Source: Methylococcales bacterium
GTDB lineage: Bacteria > Pseudomonadota > Gammaproteobacteria > Methylococcales > Methylomonadaceae
Direction of reading: 5' to 3'
Length of the DNA: 11,263 bases
Assembly: GCA_009692395.1 (NCBI GenBank)
Contig: SHZG01000068.1
Coordinates: 1 to 11,263, forward strand
Part shown: piece after piece, positions 7,010 through 11,263 of the stretch
Position numbering within the stretch: position 1 is the stretch's first letter
How the letters are laid out: the number at the start of each line of letters is the position of its first letter
Translations under genes and position numbers: made by a program
Notes under the pieces: model-generated
What the model was told of the DNA's origin: nothing
What the model saw: only the letters and a program-made list of their open reading frames with translations
The model's database searches: none

Positions 7010-7084
7010 GCGGGAATAGCTCAGTGGTAGAGCACAACCTTGCCAAGGTTGGGGTCGCGAGTTCGAATCTCGTTTCCCGCTCCA
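7010..7084 (+). tRNA. tRNA-Gly (anticodon GCC)
   Basis: A 75-nt tRNA with encoded CCA. The acceptor GCGGGAA pairs with TTCCCGC. The anticodon loop CTTGCCAAG displays GCC, and the T-arm carries GTTCGAATC. The sequence is very close to Escherichia coli tRNA-Gly(GCC), with one base fewer in the D-loop. Discriminator T is normal for glycine. Confidence 0.97.
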
Positions 7085-7097
7085 AAGATTAAAAAAA

Positions 7098-7121
7098 GCC
7101 GCGATAATTCGCGGCTTTTTT
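7098..7121 (+). terminator. Rho-independent terminator after tRNA-Gly
   Basis: GCCGCGA (7098-7104), loop TAAT, TCGCGGC (7109-7115), then six T (7116-7121); an A-tract on the other side makes it possibly bidirectional. It is a strong canonical terminator lying between two tRNA genes, only 13 bases upstream of tRNA-Cys. Confidence 0.85.
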
Positions 7122-7134
7122 ATTTCATATTTAA

Positions 7135-7208
7135 GGCTGCGTAGCAAATCGGTTATGCAGTGGCCTGCAAAGCCATCTAGGCCGGTTCGACTCCGGCCGC
7201 AGCCTCCA
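7135..7208 (+). tRNA. tRNA-Cys (anticodon GCA)
   Basis: A 74-nt tRNA with encoded CCA. The acceptor GGCTGCG pairs with CGCAGCC, the discriminator is U, the anticodon loop CCTGCAAAG displays GCA, and the T-arm is CCGGTTCGACTCCGG. It resembles E. coli tRNA-Cys. No separate promoter is evident in the 13 bases between the preceding terminator and its 5' end. Confidence 0.96.
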
Positions 7209-7210
7209 AA

Positions 7211-7226
7211 GATACTTTAAAGTGTC
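7211..7226. repeat. 16-bp near-perfect palindrome
   Basis: GATACTTTAAAGTGTC starts two bases after the tRNA-Cys CCA. It is palindromic except for one pair that would be G-U in one RNA orientation. No T-run follows, so termination is uncertain; it could be a 3'-end processing or termination hairpin. Confidence 0.35.
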
Positions 7227-7292
7227 ATCATCAAACCTAGTACGTTAATCCTCGTTGCCAGATTACCATCAGTAGTGTGTCATTCATTCGCT

Positions 7293-7400
7293 TTACCCCC
7301 TCATACGTTCTGCCATAGAACAGCCGACGATTTGCAGTGAGTAGATGCCTATAATAACGGCTAAATACAGCCAACCTTCTTGTGTCACCGACATAAACAT
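7293..7400 (-). CDS. Putative 35-aa single-pass membrane protein
   Basis: On the minus strand an ATG at 7398-7400 is preceded by a good Shine-Dalgarno (GAGGTG, four bases upstream) and opens 35 codons ending in TAA. The product starts MFMSVTQEGW, has a hydrophobic core LYLAVIIGIYSLQIVG (about 11-26) and ends in a charged AERMRG. That is the layout of small inner-membrane proteins such as complex-associated subunits. The second Met (residue 3) is an alternative start. A long imperfect hairpin lies upstream in its presumed leader. I know no named family for it. The evidence is the ribosome site, composition and position in an otherwise empty 500-bp gap, so it remains a candidate. Confidence 0.45.
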   Translation of the reverse strand: MFMSVTQEGWLYLAVIIGIYSLQIVGCSMAERMRG

Positions 7401-7428
7401 GATTCACCTCAAACTGCCGATACCGCTA

Positions 7429-7482
7429 GGTGTGCAGGCAGAGTGTGTTTAAAGGTCTAAACTGCCACACTGACTGCGCACC
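7429..7482 (-). promoter_or_regulatory. Long imperfect hairpin upstream of the small ORF
   Basis: 7429-7437 pairs with 7474-7482 (9 bp, one mismatch) and 7443-7447 with 7466-7470 (5 bp). 7448-7451 pairs with 7458-7461 (4 bp) around a 6-base loop. Read on the minus strand it would be a structured leader ending 28 bases before the ATG of the 35-codon ORF. It matches no riboswitch I recognise. The remainder of 7209-7711 holds the ispH upstream region and nothing else I can support. Confidence 0.4.
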
Positions 7483-7711
7483 TGCATAAGTACGCCCAAT
7501 AGTCACCGACTCACGCTATCCCCTTGTTATACCACTCTCAAGTCTTTTCATAAATTTTATAGAAAAGTACCCTGTTTAGTGTAGCCCCATCCCTCAAGAT
7601 ATGTTTATATAATCATAATGTACAACTTTGTGTTCGTAACTTAATGGCAGTGGTCGCCTTGTTGAGTTAAAATAACCGCATTTACAAATAACCAACTTAA
7701 TAAGTCAAGAT

Positions 7712-8674
7712 ATGAAAATTTTACTCGCTAACCCTCGTGGATTTTGTGCTGGTGTTGATCGTGCTATCGATATTGTTGACCAAGCCATTGAAGCCTTTGG
7801 TGCGCCCATTTATGTGCGTCATGAAGTAGTACATAACCGCACCGTAGTCGATGGTTTAAAAGCAAAAGGCGCGATTTTTATTGAAGATTTAACCGATGTG
7901 CCTGTCGGTTCTTATCTTATTTTTAGTGCGCATGGCGTGTCTAAACAAGTCCAACGCGAAGCCAAAGAACGCCAGTTGACGGTGTTTGATGCAACCTGCC
8001 CATTAGTCACTAAAGTTCATATTCAAGTCGCTAAACACGCAAAATCAGACCGCGAAGTGATACTTATCGGTCATGCGGGGCATCCTGAAGTGGAAGGCAC
8101 GATGGGGCAGTACGAAAAATGCGCTGGAAAAGGCGGTATTTATTTGGTCGAAACGCCTGCCGATGTGGAAAAATTAGAAGTCCATAATCCTGATAATCTG
8201 GCGTATGTAACGCAAACCACTTTATCTATGACTGATACTAAAATCATGGTTGATGCCCTAAGAGCGCGGTTTACCTCGATTCAAGAGCAGAAAAAAGACG
8301 ATATTTGTTATGCAACCCAAAATCGTCAAGATGCTGTCCACGAATTGGCTAAATCAGCAGAAATTATTTTAGTGGTTGGCTCACCTAACAGTTCAAACTC
8401 AAATCGTTTGCATGAAATTGCTGAGCAACTCGGTAGAACTGCCTATCTGATTGATACCGCACAAGATATGCAGCTTGCATGGTTTGAAGGTATCAATGTC
8501 GTTGGTGTAACTGCAGGTGCATCTGCTCCAGAAGTGTTAGTGCAGGCAGTGATAAATCAGTTAAAAACATGGGGTGGTACATCGACCGTTGAGATTCAAG
8601 GTATCGAAGAAAAAGTCGTTTTCTCTCTACCTAGAGGTTTGAAAAAACACCCAGATCAGCATGGCGCAGTCTGA
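7712..8674 (+). CDS. ispH: 4-hydroxy-3-methylbut-2-enyl diphosphate reductase
   Basis: IspH (LytB) performs the last step of the methylerythritol phosphate pathway, reducing HMBPP to IPP and DMAPP with a [4Fe-4S] cluster in the cytoplasm. The 320-residue protein has the canonical start MKILLANPRGFCAGVDRAI. The cluster cysteines are Cys12, Cys96 (FDATCPLV) and Cys199 (DDICYATQNRQ). Substrate residues are His41 (VVHNRT), His74 (SAHGV), His124 and Glu126 (GHAGHPEVEGT), with TQTTLS near 167-172 and SPNSSNSNRL later. Length and motif order are normal for the family. The Shine-Dalgarno is weak, and a TATAAT about 100 bases upstream (7608-7613) has no clear partner. The stop lies 14 bp inside the next gene, so the two are co-transcribed. 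Confidence 0.98.
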   Translation: MKILLANPRGFCAGVDRAIDIVDQAIEAFGAPIYVRHEVVHNRTVVDGLKAKGAIFIEDLTDVPVGSYLIFSAHGVSKQVQREAKERQLTVFDATCPLVTKVHIQVAKHAKSDREVILIGHAGHPEVEGTMGQYEKCAGKGGIYLVETPADVEKLEVHNPDNLAYVTQTTLSMTDTKIMVDALRARFTSIQEQKKDDICYATQNRQDAVHELAKSAEIILVVGSPNSSNSNRLHEIAEQLGRTAYLIDTAQDMQLAWFEGINVVGVTAGASAPEVLVQAVINQLKTWGGTSTVEIQGIEEKVVFSLPRGLKKHPDQHGAV

Positions 8675-9059
8675 ACTTGAAGCTATCCGCTTAGACAAAT
8701 GGTTGTGGGCAGCGCGGTTTTTTAAAACCCGCTCGCTCGCCGCCGAAGCCATCGGTGGTGGTAAAGTTCATGTGAATGAACAGCGTGTTAAGCCCAGCAA
8801 AGAAGTCAAAGTTGGCGCAGTGTTATCTATCAGTAAAGACGGTTTGCGCTGGCAAGTGACGATTAATGCCCTCAGCGCACAACGCCGTCCCGCGAAAGAT
8901 GCGGTATTGCTTTATCAAGAAAATGAGGCAAGTCTAGCGAAGCGTGAGCAACAAATTTTGGTGCAACGCGAACAACGGGCGTTATCAGGTTTTACAGCAC
9001 CTGAACACAAGCCGAATAAAAAAGATCGGCGATTGATACATAGTTTTAAACAAGGTTAA
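8661..9059 (+). CDS. hslR: Ribosome-associated heat shock protein Hsp15 (S4 domain)
   Basis: This 132-residue RNA-binding protein of the Hsp15 family recognises stalled 50S subunits that still carry nascent chain-tRNA. The S4 fold occupies roughly residues 9-70: RLDKWLWAARFFKTRSLAAE, then GGKVHVNEQRVKPSKEVKVG and a beta strand VLSIS. It continues RWQVTINALSAQRRPAKDAVLLY, which is typical of Hsp15. The C-terminal third is helical and strongly basic (NKKDRRLIHSFKQG), as in family members. The ATG at 8661 overlaps the end of ispH by 14 bp; the conserved RLDKWLW begins at about residue 10, so this start gives the expected length. A perfect hairpin two bases after the stop probably ends the unit. 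Confidence 0.93.
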   Translation: MAQSELEAIRLDKWLWAARFFKTRSLAAEAIGGGKVHVNEQRVKPSKEVKVGAVLSISKDGLRWQVTINALSAQRRPAKDAVLLYQENEASLAKREQQILVQREQRALSGFTAPEHKPNKKDRRLIHSFKQG

Positions 9060-9060
9060 T

Positions 9061-9086
9061 GGAGTCAAAAACAAGTTTTTGACTCC
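9061..9086 (+). terminator. Perfect 12-bp hairpin ending the ispH-hslR unit
   Basis: GGAGTCAAAAAC (9061-9072) and GTTTTTGACTCC (9075-9086) pair perfectly around AA. It begins one base after the hslR stop. The T-run lies within the right arm rather than after it, so it is an unusual terminator or a dispersed palindrome. Confidence 0.6.
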
Positions 9087-9112
9087 TGCAATTCCAAAAG
9101 CATCCCAACTAG

Positions 9113-9193
9113 GTTTATAAGTATAGCCGCTCGCCTAAGCCTGATAAGGCGGTGCGAATTGATGAATATTTATACGATGAGCCTGTCCTCTAG
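9113..9193 (+). other. Short open frame, possible remnant of a lost gene
   Basis: Between stops at 9110 and 9191 the frame reads through SRSPKPDKAVRIDEYLYDEP, protein-like in composition but with no ATG and no ribosome site. It could be the decayed tail of a gene deleted here, or chance. No family recognised. Confidence 0.2.
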
Positions 9194-9225
9194 AATTTGA
9201 AAATAAACATCAAGCTACTTTAATA

Positions 9226-9251
9226 ATGTGTCCTGAAAAGTGTTGACACAT
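9226..9251. repeat. Inverted repeat, 7-bp arms
   Basis: ATGTGTC (9226-9232) and GACACAT (9245-9251) flank CTGAAAAGTGTT. The left part, TGTCCTGAAAAGTGTTGACA, is loosely like the termini of some insertion sequences, but no transposase is nearby. Confidence 0.3.
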
Positions 9252-9286
9252 CAATGCAGGCTTTCTTTACGCTTCGTTAGACAATA

Positions 9287-9321
9287 AAAAACCCGCTAAG
9301 CCTTGCGACTTGCGGGTTTTT
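9287..9321. terminator. Bidirectional terminator downstream of tRNA-Ser
   Basis: AAAAACCCGC (9287-9296) pairs with GCGGGTTTTT (9312-9321) around a 15-base loop, with A- and T-tracts on both sides. It lies 31 bases past the 3' end of the minus-strand tRNA-Ser, in the right place to end its transcript, and it could also act on the plus strand. Confidence 0.75.
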
Positions 9322-9352
9322 AAACTTCTTTGAATCTTATTGAATCATAATT

Positions 9353-9442
9353 TGGTGGAGAGGCAGGGATTCGAACCCTGGGAGGGGATCAACCCTCAAC
9401 GGTTTTCAAGACCGCCGCATTCGACCGCTCTGCCACCTCTCC
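9353..9442 (-). tRNA. tRNA-Ser (anticodon UGA)
   Basis: A 90-nt class II tRNA with encoded CCA. The acceptor GGAGAGG pairs with CCTCTCC, the anticodon loop CTTGAAA displays UGA, the long variable arm GAGGG/CCCTC identifies serine, and the T-arm is CAGGGTTCGAATCCCTG. The base before CCA is A (T at 9356 on the plus strand), whereas bacterial serine tRNAs usually have G73. Confidence 0.96.
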
Positions 9443-9451
9443 AAGCTGTCT

Positions 9452-9481
9452 ATGATAACGCAAGTTGGTATTAAAAATCAA
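9452..9481 (-). promoter_or_regulatory. Probable promoter of tRNA-Ser
   Basis: On the minus strand TTGATT (9476-9481), an 18-bp spacer and TATCAT (9452-9457) lie 9 bases upstream of the mature tRNA 5' end. Both boxes are near consensus, but the spacing to the tRNA is short. Confidence 0.45.
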
Positions 9482-9549
9482 TTTTTTAATTACTATTCGC
9501 GATTTTTTAAAAATTTAGTCATTCAAACGCAAACAAATCAATGATGACT

Positions 9550-9577
9550 CCATCTTGCTAGCTCAGTAGCAAGATGG
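9550..9577 (-). terminator. Perfect 11-bp hairpin downstream of amtB
   Basis: CCATCTTGCTA (9550-9560) pairs perfectly with TAGCAAGATGG (9567-9577) around GCTCAG. It follows the amtB stop by 15 bases in the direction of transcription. No U-run follows, so it may be a 3'-end-stabilising hairpin or Rho-associated rather than a classic intrinsic terminator. Confidence 0.55.
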
Positions 9578-9592
9578 CAGTTTGATGGACGA

Positions 9593-11092
9593 TTAAATAT
9601 TGTAAGCGGTTTCACCGTGTTCGGTGGTATCCAAACCTAGACGTTCGTCTTCTTCAGTGACACGCAGTCCGATGAGTACGTCTACGAGTTTAAACGCGGC
9701 AAATGACACCACGCCTGACCAGACAATGGCAATAACGACACTCCACAGTTGGCTAATCATTTGTGTCATCATGCTGTATTCACCAACACTATTAGTCACA
9801 TAATCCCACGTACCCGTACCACCGAGTGCAGGGCTGGCAACGACCGCTGTGCCTAACGCGCCTAAAATACCGCCGACACCATGAACACCAAACGCATCCA
9901 AAGAATCGTCATATTTTAATTTAGCTTTCAGTATCGTGACAGACCAGAAACATACGCCACCTGATACCAAGCCTAATACAATAGACCCCATAGGCCCTGC
10001 CCAACCACACGCAGGGGTAATCGCAACTAAACCCGCAATTGCACCTGAAGCACCACCTAACATACTGGGTTTACCGCGTATAATCCATTCGGCGACTGTC
10101 CACGATAAAGTGGCAGCGGCGGCGGCTAATAAGGTATTAACGAACACTAACGCGGCTAAACCATCGGCTTCTAAATGTGAACCGACGTTAAAACCAAACC
10201 AACCTCCCCATAATAATGATGCACCAATCATGGTCATGGTGACACTGTGCGGGGTCAGAAATTCTTTGCCGTAGCCTATACGTTTGCCAATTAATAAACA
10301 GCCCACTAAGCCTGCAACCCCTGCATTGATATGAACAACTGCACCCCCTGCAAAATCCAACACGCCTTTTTGAAACAAAAATCCAGCGTGAGACGCAGCA
10401 GTGGTCGCCGCGTCTGCACTGCTATAAGCATCAGGGCCATCCCAATACCAGACCATGTGCGCCATTGGTAAATAAGAAAAAGTAAACCACAGAACAGTGA
10501 ATAATAAAACCGCTGAAAATTTAACCCGTTCAGCAAATGCACCGATAATTAACGTGGGGGTAATAGTAGCAAAGGTTAATTGAAACGCTACATAGCAGTA
10601 TTCAGGAACATAGACCCCTTTACTAAAAGTAGCGACAAGCGAAGCGGGTGTAATACCTTTAAGAAATAGTTTGTTAAAACCACCACAGAAAGCATTGCCT
10701 TCGGTGAATGCAAGACTATAACCATAGATCGCCCACAATACCGCGACCATTGAGAAAATAACAAACACCTGCATTAATACCGATAGCATATTTTTGACGC
10801 GTACCATACCGCCATAAAATAAAGCTACACCTGGAAGTACCATCAGAATGACTAATACCGTGGAAATCATCACCCACGCGGTATCGCCTTTGTTAGCACT
10901 CGGTGCAACAGCAGCGGGTGTAGCGGCGACTGTTGAAATCGTTGCTGGTGTTGCAGTCATTACAGGTTTAGTTAAATCAGGTAATGCTTTAATGGTAGCC
11001 GTGTCAGGAGCTGGATCAGCACAAGCGTACCCAGCAAAAGTCGATAACCAGCACAATATAAAAATACTGCATAGTGAGAATAGTGATTTCAT
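9593..11092 (-). CDS. amtB: Ammonium transporter, AmtB type
   Basis: This 499-residue Amt/Rh family channel conducts ammonium across the inner membrane. A signal peptide (residues 1 to about 25, ending YACA) is followed by a Thr/Ala/Pro-rich periplasmic linker to about residue 68, longer than usual. About eleven membrane helices follow. Key residues by motif are the pore phenylalanines (F174 in QLTFATIT; F301 in WFGFNVGS), S305, D246 in GVLDFAGG, and the twin histidines H254 (VVHINAG) and H404 (FGVHGVGG). The C-terminus RVTEEDERLGLDTTEHGETAY is the tail contacted by the PII protein GlnK. TTGGAG lies 5 bases before the ATG. No glnK is present: an IS1-like element begins 25 bp upstream of the start codon, so the native promoter or partner gene has been displaced or lies beyond it. 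Confidence 0.96.
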   Translation of the reverse strand: MKSLFSLCSIFILCWLSTFAGYACADPAPDTATIKALPDLTKPVMTATPATISTVAATPAAVAPSANKGDTAWVMISTVLVILMVLPGVALFYGGMVRVKNMLSVLMQVFVIFSMVAVLWAIYGYSLAFTEGNAFCGGFNKLFLKGITPASLVATFSKGVYVPEYCYVAFQLTFATITPTLIIGAFAERVKFSAVLLFTVLWFTFSYLPMAHMVWYWDGPDAYSSADAATTAASHAGFLFQKGVLDFAGGAVVHINAGVAGLVGCLLIGKRIGYGKEFLTPHSVTMTMIGASLLWGGWFGFNVGSHLEADGLAALVFVNTLLAAAAATLSWTVAEWIIRGKPSMLGGASGAIAGLVAITPACGWAGPMGSIVLGLVSGGVCFWSVTILKAKLKYDDSLDAFGVHGVGGILGALGTAVVASPALGGTGTWDYVTNSVGEYSMMTQMISQLWSVVIAIVWSGVVSFAAFKLVDVLIGLRVTEEDERLGLDTTEHGETAYNI

Positions 11093-11116
11093 GTGAACTC
11101 CAATTGTATTACAGTG

Positions 11117-11263
11117 GGTAGTGGGTTAAATCTGTAATTATGAATAAATATCGCGCCCGAATTCGACCTTGTTGATAAGCAAACCGATGACGGTGTCGTG
11201 CATCAACTCTAGTTTTGAGAAGCCAATGGTCTTGCGATTGAGTCGTTTGATCCATGTCCGAAA
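11117..11263 (-). mobile_element. IS1-like element, second copy, 3' end and terminal repeat
   Basis: This is the reverse complement of 15-161 with about four substitutions over 147 bases. Its terminus GGTAGTGGGTTAAATCTG begins at 11117. The flank (…ATTACAGTG) differs from the flank of the left copy, as expected for separate insertions. The 5' part runs off the window. Confidence 0.85.
11138..11263 (-). CDS. IS1-like transposase (InsB-type), C-terminal part
   Basis: Partial at the 5' end. The 41 visible residues read FRTWIKRLNRKTIGFSKLEL followed by MHDTVIGLLINK and EFGRDIYS, then TAA at 11138-11140. The frame is open, unlike the left copy, so this element may be intact. It resembles the C-terminus of IS1 InsB, including the FSK and MHDxVIG blocks. 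The gene points toward amtB, so read-through transcription could reach it. Confidence 0.75.
   Translation of the reverse strand, partial: FRTWIKRLNRKTIGFSKLELMHDTVIGLLINKVEFGRDIYS

Noticed and set aside
6932..7147. Minus-strand 71-codon frame containing RDSNSRPQPW
   Set aside because: That peptide is the well-known spurious translation of an antisense tRNA gene, here tRNA-Gly.
7237..7287. 16-codon minus-strand ORF after the small membrane protein ORF
   Set aside because: Too short, with no hydrophobic or recognisable pattern; not supported beyond having a start and a stop.
9936..10274. 112-codon plus-strand frame opposite amtB
   Set aside because: Shadow of the amtB coding sequence; no ribosome site and biased composition mirrored from the real gene.
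10848..11096. 82-codon plus-strand frame over the amtB N-terminus
   Set aside because: Hydrophobic Val/Ala-rich product is the mirror of the Thr/Ala-rich linker of amtB.
1..11263. CRISPR array, phage genes, toxin-antitoxin or defence system
   Set aside because: No regularly spaced repeats, no Cas, integrase, capsid or toxin motifs were seen on either strand.
1..11263. Composite transposon carrying all genes between the two IS copies
   Set aside because: The interior holds ispH, tRNAs and other housekeeping genes, one IS interrupts a chromosomal gene, and the outer flanks needed to show a target duplication are not visible.

Overview
The window reads as chromosome of a gammaproteobacterium of moderate-to-low GC. 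The tRNAs, ispH and the hslR-type Hsp15 gene are all typical of that class. The gene set would suit a sulfur-oxidising or methylotrophic lineage such as the Thiotrichales/Beggiatoaceae, but that placement is an inference and no marker here settles it. Both ends lie inside copies of the same IS1-like insertion sequence in inverted orientation, so the piece is probably a contig bounded by repeats.

Layout. (1) Positions 1-161 are the 3' end of an IS1-like transposase gene plus the IS terminus. The IS has landed inside an MnmM/YtqB-type tRNA methyltransferase gene, whose C-terminal part survives at 162-629; a strong 16-bp inverted repeat follows. (2) Positions 751-4535 hold four tightly overlapping genes: periplasmic binding protein, secreted YVTN beta-propeller, ABC ATPase and ABC-2 permease. 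These are the PQQ-associated ABC cassette, related to the lut/ped systems tied to PQQ alcohol dehydrogenases and lanthanide handling. No dehydrogenase, PQQ biosynthesis gene or TonB receptor lies in the window. (3) Positions 4650-6257 encode a 535-aa protein with a possible PilZ-like beta-barrel. Positions 6434-6952 encode a single-pass membrane protein with a possible SH3-like periplasmic domain. (4) tRNA-Gly(GCC) and tRNA-Cys(GCA) lie at 7010-7208 with a terminator between them. (5) A roughly 500-bp gap holds a probable 35-codon membrane-protein ORF on the minus strand with a long imperfect hairpin upstream. (6) ispH and hslR overlap at 7712-9059. (7) tRNA-Ser(UGA) on the minus strand lies among several hairpins. 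(8) An amtB-type ammonium transporter on the minus strand has only 24 bp between its start codon and the second IS1-like copy.

How it works together. Housekeeping functions (isoprenoid synthesis, ribosome rescue, tRNAs, ammonium uptake) surround one accessory metabolic module, the PQQ/lanthanide-type ABC cassette. Both IS copies point their transposase genes inward, so transposase read-through would run into the broken methyltransferase on the left and into amtB on the right.
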